A DNA stretch of 64,000 bases, from NCBI RefSeq assembly GCF_037038585.1, contig NC_092524.1:70394552-70458551 (forward strand). Reading direction: 5' to 3'. Below, one piece after another: positions 12,275-24,900 of this stretch. The position numbers were made by a program, and so were the translations under genes. The notes below the pieces were generated by a model, which did no database searches, was not told the origin of the DNA, and saw nothing but the letters and a program-made list of their open reading frames with translations. This stretch comes from Patagioenas fasciata (lineage: Eukaryota; Chordata; Aves; Columbiformes; Columbidae). Within the stretch, counting starts at the first letter, position 1; the number at the start of each line of letters is the position of its first letter.

Positions 12275-15200
12275 GCAGAGGGACTCACCCAGGACTCCAA
12301 AGCCAGAACTGAAGGAAAGGTCTCACCAGTGGGCACCGTGTCCTTTTGTGTCCCACTCCAACAAAGACCCCAGAGCTGGTTCCTCAGAAAGTGCTGGCTC
12401 TGGCACTGCACGGTGCGGGCACAGAGCACCCCGAGCTCAGAGCTGCTGGGGGTGCTTTGCTAGACAAAGGCTTTGAGCTGAGCTGGGGGGCAGGGGAAAG
12501 CGCAGGCTCATGTAGGGCAGCAGGAATGAGAGTAAAGCCTTGCCTGGAAGAAACCTCCCCCGGGAGGCCCTGGTTTGCCCACAGGCAAGGCAGTCCCTCT
12601 GTACACCGTTCTCCTCTAACCCAACAGAGGTGCTTCCATCCCCAGCAGCTGCTCACAACAGCACCGAGAACCACGGGTCAGTGGAACTGGTTCCCTGAAA
12701 CCAAGCTGCTCCGGGACTTGCTGGTCTTGTGGTCACAATGGTGCTGCAGTCAGCACACACGGCTCTAGCACACACGGCTCCAGCACACACGGCTCTAGCA
12801 CACACGGCTCCGGCACACACACACACACACGGTTCTGCTGGGACGGAGACATCCAGGGGATGCGGAGCAAGAGGTCCCCAGTAGCCATAGCAACCCACAG
12901 CGGCTCTTCTCCTCCTTCCTGCATTAGTGCTTTCCTCTTCTCACACTGATTTCCTATCACACTGTCTAAGCCGCAGGCCCAGCTGATCTCCAGCCAGCCG
13001 AGATGCTCTCGTCCCTTGGAAATAATTTCATTAACAGGTTTTCTTCTCATCATCTGAAAAGCGCTGCAGTGAACTTGGATTTCATCTAAAGAGGAGGGAG
13101 AAAGAACGGAAAACCATGCCGACAGTGCTCAGTCTCATGGGCCAGCAAGCTGGTAGAAACACTTGTGTATGCTATTCTCATCCACCGGTTCTATGTGAAA
13201 GTGACTGGCGGCTCCATGTGCCCAGATTCCTGTGCCTGGAGAGCCAGGCGGGGGCAAACGCCCCCGCTGCCCCGCAGCTCCATCCCGCTGCAGTTCTGCA
13301 CTGTCAGGGGCTCATTGGGTAAAGGTCTGCGGTCCAGACTGATTAATGTGGGGCAAAATTAGGACTGATGATCCACAGCCGCACAGAAGCAGCAGATCAC
13401 TCTCTCAGAAGTGGCTGCCTCTTGCAGAACCTCAATGGCTTATTTATTTATTGTTTATTTGCTACTCTTGTTAGCACATGAGGAAGAGGGAACAGGGTGA
13501 AGAAAAGCAAGATACATTTATAATAATGCAGCCTTGCTGTCATGCTGCATTAAAGCTCTGCCAGGCGAGCACTGAGTTGTGATGTTCTACAACAAGAGTG
13601 AGCGGAGCGCAAGGAAACTGAGGCGTCAGTGTCTGCACGGTTGTACCTAAGGAGCGGGAACAGCAAACTGCTGCCAGCAGGTGGATGCAGCGTGTGGTTT
13701 AACAGCAGCAGCAGCACACGGGTGCTGCACTGAGCCCAGCAGAGCAGTGACAGTGTCCCCAAACCCCCTCACTGCGGGGAACTTCATGTTATCACAATTA
13801 ACTTGAAAGTAACCCAGATTTTTGTAGACAAATTTAAACTAGAAAGGAAAACTTCTTGCTGCAGATTTGGGCTACTTAGGTTTTGGCAAAGAAATTATCA
13901 CCTCTTTACTATAGGAAGGAAAATATTGCTAGAAGGAAAACAACAGAGCTGGTTAATGCAAGTGTGACGGTCCCAAAAGAGCCCGTCTGAATGCAACTCG
14001 AGGCGCGAGGACGGCTGGGGCACGTCAGGACATGAGGGTGGCCACGAGCTCGGCCAGCAAAAGCACCGGTGAGGAAGGAGCATTCCACCCCACGCCGCCC
14101 GGAATGGCACCGGGCAGTCGATTCCAGCGGAGAAAATGAACATCATCATCCCCCAAACAGGGCTGTGGATTTGCTTTGGGAGATTGTGATTACCTTCTAA
14201 CTCTTTATGACTTCAGGAGAATAGAAGCCTGATACTTCTTTATATTGTAACATGGGGGACAAGATTAATATCTCGCAATAAGGAATGGCAATGCCGGTGT
14301 CTGAAAGGAGCCACGGCTGCTATCTGCACAATGTTCATTCCCCCGCATACCCCATTGCTCACATTGCTCTGTGCAGTGCCAATGGCTTCAGGACCTCAAA
14401 ACCCCCCCCACAAACACATTTACATTTTCCCCACATAGCTGCTTCATGCAAAGTAAATAGCCAAAGAGCACATCGCCACATTCATTTCAAAAAGGCTCGT
14501 TTGCACTGCTCCCTTCAAGGAACTGGAGAATGTTCTCCCTCCCTTCCCTTCGAATGGCGCTTTGGAATTAGTATGCTGTTGTGCGGATCAAGGCCATTTG
14601 CAGGAATATAAAATATTCAATTAATAAGACTCTGGAATATTTAATCATGACATTGAAATGCTAAGGACTACATTAACATTTATTATTCTCTATAAAAGAA
14701 GGATCTCCAGCACACTGCCTGCGACTGTTCTGTAATAGCTCTTTGGAGCTCAATGTTGGTTTTTGGGCTCTTTCCTAAACCAATGCTAAAAGGCAGTATT
14801 AATGCAGATTAAGCTGAATTTCATAACACTCCAAGAGAGAGTGAAATTACTAGCTCTTCATTTCAAAAACTAGGAGAAATGTATTTTTTTTTCCATTTTC
14901 AATTAGCAAAGCTTTGATGGCAGAGAAAGCTGTCGAGACGCTTGAAGAAGGGGCAGGCGGTTGGCGGGGGGTAAGGTGGATATGGTGGATGAGGCAAAGC
15001 TTTGCAGCCCAATCCATTCAACGTTAGAAGCGCTGGTTGTGCCGCACGCAGTCGGGCGATAGCGCGGAGACGCGGGCCCTTTCTGCTGAGCAATCCCGGC
15101 TGCCGGCACCGCGAGTTTCGGCGCATCCCATCCATTTGCCGAGCAGGCTGCTCGGGGGTGACGTCTTCACCGCGATCCAGAAAGCTGGAGTGGATGGGAT

Positions 15201-15330
15201 TGGCAGCAGAGCAGCCAACAGCGACCGTTTTCTGGTGAGAGTTTGACTCTTCGGGGGCTCTTCTCGGTCCAACCGCTGAGCTGGTTGTTCTCTAAAATCC
15301 ACTTTTTGACGCGTGTCCCAATCTGATTAA
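12275..15330. other. Gene desert
   Basis: No gene supported. A 15–16-bp repeat (cacacggctctag type) lies at 12752–12832. The stretch 14280–14900 is AT-rich and unique-looking. The 14990–15250 part is CpG-rich for this flank, but no exon or open gene can be assigned. Confidence 0.5.
12752..12832. repeat. 15-bp tandem repeat plus CA run
   Basis: Four to five copies of 'agcacacacggctct' or its 'ctcc' variant, ending in a short (CA)n run. Confidence 0.85.
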
Positions 15331-15334
15331 GAAA

Positions 15335-15775
15335 TGGTTTGTTCTTGTTGCATAGAATAAGATGACACTTGAAACCAACAATTATTTTGATTTTCAGTTA
15401 CCTCCTGAGGCACCCGCTTATCGAACTTTTTCACCTTCCCAATCTGCTTCAAATGCCAAATAACTGTAGGATGGTTCTTCAGCAATTTCTCATGCAGCTG
15501 CAAGAGGCTCAGCTTCGATGGTTGCTGTCCATTGGTCATTGTCACCTCCCACTGGCCACCACTCTGCTCCTCATCTTCAAGGCTCTTGTCTCCTTTGAGG
15601 AACTTCTTGACCCACCGCTGTGTTGTATGTCTGTTAGCAGTTCCTGTCTCTGCTTTGTGACCCATTTGTCTAACATTTCCATAGTTAAAATAAATAGCAA
15701 GTAATACTTTGGCAGTAAAAAAAAAAACAAAGCAAGAAAAGCGCCTTAAAATTATGAGCATAGCCAAATGCATTT
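15335..15775 (-). mobile_element. Mariner/Tc1 transposase fossil, N-terminal part
   Basis: On the minus strand the translation contains TTQRWVKKFLKGDKSLEDEE and, after a diverged stretch, IWHLKQIGKVKKFDKRVP then TENQNN. This is the two-helix-turn-helix DNA-binding part of mariner transposases (usual family text: tvqRWfkKFrsGDesLeDEe … HLkqiGkvkklDkwvPheLtenq). The DDD catalytic core is missing and there is no starting codon in a sensible place, so it is a dead partial copy. I could not find the terminal inverted repeats. Confidence 0.85.
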
Positions 15776-15779
15776 AAGA

Positions 15780-17680
15780 ATGTATTCCAATATCAAACAG
15801 CAAATTCCAACAGTGCAAAACTGCAATTTCTTTAGCACCAGCCCAGCAGGATTCCCCAGGCGCACTCGGCATCTCTGTCTGTGCAGGAGCCCGTGACGCC
15901 GGCGGGTGACCCCGCAGGGAACACCAGTGGCACTAGGGGCTGCATGCCCGGCTCAGTGGCGATCGCATCTCCACTGGGTATTAAACTGAGGCAGAACACC
16001 CAAAAAAGCATCTTGAAATTCCTTTATAACCCAATCAAGAGCTGCCCTGTGATTAATCCTTTTTTCCAGGGAGATCTTTATTGGCATCAGCAGCCTCCCC
16101 AAAGAGAACCAGCTGTCAGGATGCCAATTTTCAGGTCCTTCCTTGTAACTGCTGAGATTAAACAGATGCCTTCTAATTAGCAAAATATACATCTCCTCTT
16201 AATCCCACAGCACAAAGACCTGATAAGAGTATCGAGTGGCCATTGCTTGGAGCTGTGGATCTGAGCTAAAGAACTTGCACTTCTAGCTCCAGATGTACCG
16301 CAGATTGAGCTCTCCCGTGTGCGCAGCTGCTGTCCAACGACACGCAGCACCAGCAAAAACCAGGCTATTCGATTCATTCTGTCTTCGTAGTTTTGTGTAC
16401 GTAGCCTGGATTATTCTTTCTTAACTATATAATCAACCTGTTCTCTCTTTTATGGAACAAAGAATCAGGAAACGAGATGAAACTATTCACAAAATGTGAT
16501 TTGGGAAGCTCCCCAGGTGTCTGGTGGTATGTACTTTGTTAACGAAGTTTACAATAAATATGGGCATCTGCAGCTACCCGAACCACACCTCCAGCTCTCA
16601 CAAACCTCTCCTGGACTGCAAAGAAGGAACCACAACTCCCTCAACTTTCTGTGGATCCTACTTGTTTTCTCCTGAAAGGAAGACACACGATGGCTTCTGC
16701 AAGGAACCGGAGCAAAACGAATCTTCTTAGACAAAAGCCAATCTGATAAGTATCAAAGTAACTATAGTAGCAATAAGATATCACTAGGGATACAGAATAA
16801 ATTGTGGGTTGATCAGATTATATTTTGTTTGCTTTATAAGAGGAGCGGAACCATTGCAATACACACGATTAAAAACTGATATTATTACGGTGTATTAAAG
16901 ACTGCCGTGCTGCTTTAGGCTTGCTGTGCTGTGCTAGCCAGGCTGCAATCACGCCAGCTGCACGGACAATTAAACACAAACCACAATCACACATGTAACA
17001 CGTAAAATATAAACCCAGCGGACACCCAACGAGCCCGTCCAGCCCGCAGAGCTCCCTCCTGGGCACAAACACCTCCCGAAACGCCTGTGTCCACACCCCG
17101 CTGCGGAACAGGCAGCACCCGCCCGGGCGGATTCCATCTCTGCAGCAGCTACTCTTGTTCTGTTATAACTGGGGGAGCAGCTCTGAAGGACCTGAAACCC
17201 TCACCAGGGGGCTCCAAACCCATTCTTGCAAAATGTGCTTCTCACTCAGCTCTTTTCTTTCCCGCCCCGCTCTGTCTTTCAGAGGCAGAGCAGCCTCTGA
17301 CTCCGAGCACCGGCAGCTGCCCACCTGCGGCTCTCCTCCGCCTTAGAAATTCTGGGTAGCTGCAAGCACAGGGTCACTGTCTGCTACACAATCTGGGCCG
17401 CTAATTAGCACATGCATTTGCTGTAAGAAGGCCAAAGACTTTCATTAAAAAAAAAAAAAAAGGCTGCAAAACACCAAATAGAACCCCAAAATATGTGGCG
17501 TAACTACGTATTTGTTTTCTAACGTAGCTGTTATTTGTTAGCAGGCACCTGGTCAACAGCAGCAAACACGAGGTCATTTCTCACACAGCGCTCCATTTCC
17601 GAGCCCCGGGCTGCTCCAGCCGCAGGCACACCCGATCCCGTGAGATAATTAATCACTGTGCTGGCTCGCCTGACTCCGTT
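15780..17680. other. Intergenic stretch left of MIS18BP1
   Basis: No gene or recognisable mobile element. Two unremarkable features are an A-run at 17446–17461 and rising CpG density from about 17,570 as the CpG island begins. Confidence 0.5.
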
Positions 17681-17689
17681 AGTTAATCA

Positions 17690-18960
17690 CCGTGCTTGCC
17701 CGCCGGCCGGCAGAGCCGGGCTGCTGCGGGTCCGTTCCGCGGATCACACAGGTATTTCCCTCCTGAAATACCATCACTTGGTGTTTCTCCTAGGACAGAC
17801 AGCAGTTCGCCCGCTTTCAGAGCTGTAATTGCAGCCCCATTTACACCACAGCTACGGACTGGAGGTACCGCTGTCTTTTGAACACCGACGGGGGATTCCC
17901 GCTGTGCCGAACGCTCCGAGCTCCGGTGCGCACACGGCGCTCTGCTCTGCCTCTGCGGAGCAGGAGCCCGGCGGCCCCCGGGCTCGGACCGCTCCGGGAG
18001 CCCCTCAGCGCCCCGCTCCGTGCCACCCCGTCCCCTCCGACGCCGGCGGGGCGGCGTTCGGGTAACGCTCGCACACAGCCGGGCTAAGGGAGACAAAGCT
18101 CCCGCAGAGCCCCACGCCCGGGTCACCCTCCGCTCAGCCCGGCTGCGGCCGCCGCAGCGCCGGGAAAGCGGCTCCCGGGATCCCAGCTCCGCTAACGGCC
18201 ACGCGCGCAGCTGGGCGGACCGAACCACCTCCGCGGGGGGGCGGCGCTGTCCCACCTCCTTTACCGTGGCTCCGCAACTTCCGCTCGGCAGCGTTTCCCC
18301 CCGCGCTGGTGCTGGCGGCCCGGGCGGGCAGTGACGCCACGGGCCCTGGCGGCCAATCCGGGCGCGGCGGCCCAACTCAAATCTTAGCGGCGCGGGGGCG
18401 CCGCCTGAGGGGCGGGCGGCCCGGGCTGTGGCGGGATGAGCGGGACCCTGGCCCGGCGGGAGGAGCTGCCGTGCCGCTCCGTGTCCCTCAGCAGCGTCGC
18501 CGCCGACACGCTGACCCCGCTGAAGGAGCTGCTGAGATGCCCGGGCGCCCCGCAGGCCGGCCCAGAGCCGGAGGGCCGCAGGCAGAGCGGCGCTGGGGGA
18601 GCGGCGGGAGATGCCCGGCAGCCCGCGCTGCCGGCGGGCGGTGGGGCCGGGCGGGAGCGGCTGGATGCCGGAGTCCTCCGGGCCTACCTGAGCCCCGGCG
18701 GAGAGCGGCGGCTGAAGCGCCGGGCCGGGGAGCCCCCCGCGCACGAGTCCCCGGCCAAGGTCTTCCAGCGGCTCAAGGCCAAGGCCGCGCAGCGGCGGCG
18801 GGAGCGCGGACAGCACGGCGCCTGCAGCGCCGACTCCATCCTGACGCCCGCGGTCGCCCAGCGGGCCCCGCGACGGCCCCGGCCCGGGGCGCAGGGCGGG
18901 CAGGACCCGCGGGCCCCCGAGGGGCCGGTCCGGCCTAGGCAAGGTGCGTGCCGTTGTCTT
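17690..18960 (+). promoter_or_regulatory. CpG-island promoter of MIS18BP1
   Basis: CpG density rises sharply here and falls off after exon 1. A CCAAT box in good context (ggccaatccg) lies at 18353–18357, about 80 bp before the start codon. A CRE-like half site (gtgacgccac) is at 18331. No TATA box is visible, as expected for a housekeeping cell-cycle gene. The transcription start is not determinable from sequence alone, but 18360–18430 is likely. A 419-codon open frame on the opposite strand across this island is a composition artefact. Confidence 0.75.
18436..18943 (+). CDS. MIS18BP1: MIS18BP1 exon 1 (codons 1–169 plus 1 nt)
   Basis: Very GC-rich coding start inside the CpG island. Donor AAG|GTGCGT. 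It encodes the N-terminal region thought to bind MIS18A/B, including LTPLKELLR and the basic [18 protein letters not shown] stretch. Leaves phase 1. Confidence 0.92.
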
Positions 18961-21900
18961 CCCCGCGGCCTCTCCCGTGTGTAGCGTTCGGCTCGCAGTG
19001 GCTTCCTCTGCATTTCGCTTGTGGTTCTTTCAGGGTCAGTGGAAAGCAGCCAGTGTGTGTTCATAGCTTAAAAAAGTTACTGGTATAGGTGTTATTTTTC
19101 CCACACATGGCTGGGATTACTTCATTTGATGTTTCCGTGGGGGAGGTTAAATGCTGAAATGTGTGTGTACCATAGTTGATTTCCCTTCGCCTTTATTTGC
19201 CTCAGAAGTTTCCCTCCCATGGTATTTTCTCCCTTTCTTGTGCAGTCTGGCTTTAACTCTTCCCTCTGTTCTTTTTTGAATGGGATTGGGTGTTTGCAAC
19301 ATTTTGAAAAATAGAATTACACTGTATAAGTTAAAAAAAAAAATCAAACCAATAACTGCTCCCTGCAGTCAATATAGAGAGGAGAAAGGTTCATGGAAGA
19401 ATAGTTTGGGGTTTGAAATCCCTCGGGTGTGTTTCCTGGGGACCCACAGCGCATCCTCTTGTGCCCGGTTGCCGTGGTGCTGTTGTTGTCATGCTGTGAA
19501 CAGACCCCCTGGCATATTGGCTGGTTCATCAGAAAGGTTCTGCTTTGCTGCTACGTGTATTCCCGTTTGAAATCCGGTACCCAGGAATCTCCTGTACCAA
19601 ACTTCTGTCATCCCGTTTTGGGTGGGGAATTGTGTGAGTTCATTTTAAGACAGAACTGCAGAGGACTGGGCTAACTGCTCAGCCTGTCTTATCCGGGCCC
19701 TGGCACAGGCAGCCGTGTGCAGCCTTCACTGGGGGTTATCGAGTTGCTCTCAACAGAACTTGCAGTTACGGAGCTGGCAGTGCCCTCCTTTTATGGTTAG
19801 ATGTGAAAAAATCTTCTTGCTGTGACACAAAGCCACTTGTTACTCTTAGTACTTCTGTCGGAGACACTTAAAATGAGATTAAACCATTATTATGGTGACT
19901 GGAAAAAAGGAAAACATCGTACCCTATATTTAATAAAGAGGAGCAAGGAGGACCCCGGGAATTACAGACCCGTCAGCCTCACCTCTGTGCCTGGGCAGGT
20001 CACGGGACAGATCCATCCTGTGCGGATGGACACTGTGACAAGTGGCATCCCTCGGGTCCACACTGGGACCAGTACTGGTTAATATCTTCATCAACGGCAC
20101 AGATCGCGGGCACCCTCAGCAAGTGTGCGGGTGACACACCTGAGGGACAGGATCCATCCAGAGGGACCTGGACAAGCCCCAGAGGTGGGTCCCTGAGGTT
20201 CAACAGGGCCAAGTGCAAGGTCCTGCACCTGGATCAGGGCAACCCTGATCCAGGCACCTCCAAACTCCGGTTGATTCTGCAGGCTGGGTGACACCAAACA
20301 TGCACACACACCTGAGGGTGTTGCTCCCATGCAGCTCAGGTGACAGCTCACCCCCGGTGGAAAGGGGAAGGTTGTATTGCACATCCGTCTTGGGAAAGAC
20401 AAGAAAAAGCCTTGTACAATGGAATTCAGTATGTTATGCAGCGTGTGCTTTGCTTTCTCTGCTCCCTACATGAAGATGCTTTTCTCCCCCACCTTTAAAG
20501 ATTTGTGTGTTTGTTTTTGTGTTGTTATTTTCCAGAATTACTTCACACTCAGGTTCTTAAGGAGCAAACCAGAAAAGCACTGGTCACAGACCCGATTTTA
20601 ATGGAATCCCCTCAGAAGTTCTTCTTGCGTGTAAAGCGGAAACTGCAGCAGCGACAAAAAGGTACTTGGTATTGCTCTTAAAAACGCTTCCTTGACTCCA
20701 GGGTCTCTGCTCTTGTATCAGATCTCCAGCCTGCTTTGGCAGAGCATCACTTTTCTTTCTTTGCTGTCTGCGTGTGGTGGAAAATGGAGCAAGAAACCTG
20801 CAAATGTGCCTTTGCAAAGCCAGAGGCGGCATTAGACTCGATTTAGCTCTGGTTTAGGGCCGCGGGCTCTGCCCTTGACGCTTACCATCCTCAGCCTGTT
20901 GGGCACGCGGTCTCTGCCATCGAAAGCTGCCTGCTCGTGAGCTCCCGAGCCGGCCCAGAGCTCCTCAGACTCGGTGCAACGCTTTGCCATTTGAATGTGG
21001 AACTTGGAAAAATCCTAAACCCCTTATTTGCTACTCTTTGTTTTTTCTTTAGCTTTTAATACCTAAAGAGGAAAGGTTTTGTTCTGTGAGAAATTCTCTA
21101 TTATTTGGGTTTTTTTCATATAGTTATTTGATAGCAACCCCGTCTATGCATGTGTCTTGTAATTCAGTTTTGCAAATGCAGATGGAGAAAATTACACATG
21201 CCAAAATCCGCAGTGTTCAGCTTCAAAACTGAACTTAGTTTACCTGAAAACTCAACCCCCAGTGCTTGTAGCTCCTGGCGTAGCAGCCGCATGGCCAGAA
21301 GCCCCGGTCCTGAAGGCTGGAAGGGTGGGAATTGGATGTGATGTTTGTTTTTGTGAAAAAGTTGTTGTTGTTCTGCAAGGAGGGTTCGTTAGAGAAAAGA
21401 CAGGAAGACTGGTAGAGATGTGCTATTAATGGATATGGTGTGTGCTAGCTTGGCTTGGGGGAAACGTGGGATAAGACCTTAAGAGCAGGAGCGTCGATCC
21501 GGTGGTGAGGAAACACTAGTCCGAACAAACCCAAAGAGCGGCTCGCTGTTAACGTTAACAGTTGCGATAGGTTGTGCTGCTAATCAGCATAATCTCCTCT
21601 GATTAAAAATGGAGCAACTTCATCACTGTATTTTTATTAATTCTCTAATATCACTGTCTACTTTGCCGTTACTTTTTGTTCTTATTGCGCAGATCCAACG
21701 CCTTCAGACCCAGTCAAGCAGAACATTCCTCCTTCCGCAGCCGCAGAAAAGCCGTTTGTCACGTCTGCTGTTGCTGAGCAGCTCAGGAAGGATCCTATAG
21801 AGCATGTGGCTGCTAATAAGGATGAGCAGGATAATTTCCTTATAGAATCAGTGGATGCTGATGATGAGATGTCTCAAAACACAGTGACTGATTTTGCGAC

Positions 21901-24900
21901 TTTAAACTCTCCCCATTTTAAAAATGGGAATTGGTTAGAAGAAGGGCGGGGACATGGAGAAGCAAAACGTGCTGAACCTCGTCAAGACAGAAGAGAGTTG
22001 CGGCCAAGTAATAAGGAAGCTGCTCGTGGAGTAGAAAAGACACTGGAGACTAATTCTGCAAAGGCCTCTCAGTGCTCGTGTGCCACTGCGCCCTCTGCTT
22101 CCGAAGCCCACGTTCCGAGGAAGGAAAAGCCGACAAGAGGCTGCAAGGTGCCTGTGGATGAGCCTCGCACAGAGCCCGCTGCTGGGAGAGCAGACAAAGA
22201 GGTGGGAGAGCTTCATGCTTTAGGGCATTGACGCGTTCCTGTGGGCTGCTGCAGCTCTGAGTTGCGATTTCTTTCTTCTTTTCTTGTCAAAAGTAGCAAG
22301 CACTCAGAAGAGACCAAACCATTATATGATTAGATTGTACTGGTAAATGCTTTCTCATCAAAAGGATTTTTTTTCCCCGTCTCTTTAATGTGTTAATTGC
22401 CCCGCATTGGTGTGATGGTCATGAACCAAGCCGGTGGCCAGTCCAGCTCCTGGTCAGCACAAAGCCGAGGACAGATCTTTCCTAGTGGTAGCCTGGGCAC
22501 GGTTCTAAACTGAACTGCATCTGTACAGCCCACCGTGAGAGAAGGTCTGGGCTTTCCTACAGAATATCCAAGCTTCTGCTGGATTAAGTGGGCCGAGAAT
22601 CCTTTCCTAAGAGAGCGCTCCGCAGATGTTTCCGGTAGGGTGCATGTTGGCAGTGTTGCAGCTCCCTCACCGCGTCTCTGGGCGGGCAGAGGTTCTGAAG
22701 CTGCTGGAAGCGCCTTCCCGGGGCTGCGTTCCCTCTGTTCCCTGGGGAAATCTGTGGGGCTGCAGTCCTCTGCAAGTTAAACAAGTTAATTATTTAGTTC
22801 CTGTTAAGCAAGTTAATTGCTTTCTTCTGCCTCACCGTTGTGAAGTGTGTTTGATATGTTTTCCTGTATTAAAAAATTAAAAAGTTACCTTTCTGCTGAG
22901 CTTTTATTTAGATAAGGAGCAGATATCCATTAATATTAAAGATTTATAGCTGAGAAGATGATGCTGCAGGACTTGTTATTGGGCAGCACAGGTCTGGTAC
23001 CAGCCCTCAGGTTAAATCCTCCGTGGTCAAAAGGCAAACGTCATTACAGCGAGGAGCTGGAGTTTAGTACCTAAAGTTGTGGGGAGAAATAGCCACAGTT
23101 TCAGATGTTAAAAGATTGTTTTCTGATCAGCTTTTTTTTTTTTAAACAAAGTAATGTTTCATACAGAGCTTTCCAAACTGCAGCTCAAGTGCAACTGGCT
23201 TCCTGGCACTTCAATGCAAAGTGAAGGTACCGCAGCCTTGGGAGTGTTGGTACTTCGCAGTATCAGACACGGCCATTTCAATACTGAATTTTAACAGTAA
23301 TGTAGCCAATAAATACATTTGATTTTTCATGGGTAGCTTTTTTCTGAGCAGGAAGGGAGGACAGATGACAAAGCGTAGGAGTGTGGCACAGGGTTGGTAT
23401 TTTTGTGAGGAGCTTTTTGGATAGAGGCCTCAGCCGATTGCTTTGGCTTCTGAAAGTCACCATTAAATTACTCAAAGGTTTCTATCATTTAAATCCCTGT
23501 CTTCTCTTGTGCGTCAGACTGCAGCTCGATTATGCTTCAGTGTTTGTGTGTATAAGGGTTGATTTCAGTTTTTCTGGTGTGGACAATGGTACCTAAATAT
23601 CTGGAGTCATAAAGGAGTGAATTTTTATTTTGCTTGCTGATGTTGCATAGCTTAGTCTCATTGAAAAATGACTCTCTTTTTTGTTCTTGGTAACAGAAAG
23701 CTGTCTGCCTGACGAGTTGGAGAATTAAAGTGATGGACGGTAACACTGCAATATGTGTTGAAGGAAAGCGCAAGTACGTTCACACGTGGGTGGGTGTTGA
23801 TTGTCTGAGCGAGAGGCTCCACGGGCTCTCCCGCCCAGGGGCTGCGGCTCTGGGCTCGGGCTCTTGCCACATCTCCCTAACTGTTGGAAGCTGAGAAAAG
23901 ACAACCTGGTGCATCCTGCCAGTGTCTGTCATTCATAAAACATGTAACGCTGCCAGTCTCATATAGAATATCAGTATTCCAGCTCTTTCATGAGAACAAT
24001 GTTTTAATTCTGTTCCTCTTGTTATCTTCTCTTAGAGATAGGAAAAACATGACTTGGCACAGTAATGCAGTTGTAGAACGCATAAGTTACAACCAAGTGA
24101 AAACCATATCCGGCAATGTCTACTTGCTGCAGGGCAGGATGGATTCAGCTTCGATGCGGAAGGAGGGTAAGAAGATGATTCTTAATGTAGCACTACAGAC
24201 CGAGGAGGGCTGTAGATTAATGACCGAACACACCGCTGAGAGGAACGGTTTGTCTCCTCCTGCCAATTGGGCTCGGTGGGGTTTGAGCGACTCCAGATCA
24301 CGTTAATCGTAGCTGGCGTTGGTAGGGAGCTGTGCTCAGAGGGCTTTCCCAATGGACCTGGCCAACAAACACATTATTGTAAAGAAACATGTTGTTTTTT
24401 TTAATTAAGATTGACCCTATGTAATTTTGGTCAATCTTCTGGCATTTAAATAACGCTAAGACATTAAAATAAGGATTGTTTATACACTATTGAGATGACT
24501 CTGGTGTTCGCATTCTGTGTCTTACTATTCAGTAATGAACGACCGGCCCTGCAAGGGCACATGGAGTTTCTGTTTGGAGACAGACTGGTTATTGTGTCAA
24601 TGCTTTAGAATTCAGTATACTGATCCATCTTTAGGGTCTAAGTGGTACGTTATACCCAATCCAGCAAAACCTCCTGCTTCAGGTTGTTTTGAAGCTTGTG
24701 GAATATTAAAGGAACTTTAATTTACACACAAAGCTAAAGGAAGGTCAGGCTTTATTCTGTCTTTCTTGCATCCTGTCATGTTCACGAGTAAATGAGCTGC
24801 CTCGTTAGTGCTCACGGGCAGGTCTAGGAAGGTGCAGATCACCTGTGGCATGGATGGAATAGCACTTGCCTTAATACAGGTGCACGTTGTGCATGATCCC

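Noticed and set aside
1-17680. A hidden CRISPR-like array, phage or operon-type system
   Set aside because: The tandem repeats are contiguous units without unique spacers. The DNA is clearly vertebrate, so prokaryotic systems are not expected.
17683-18942. 419-codon open frame on the minus strand across the MIS18BP1 promoter
   Set aside because: It overlaps the CpG island and exon 1 antisense. Its Arg/Pro/Gly-rich sequence is typical of stop-poor GC-rich DNA and matches no family.
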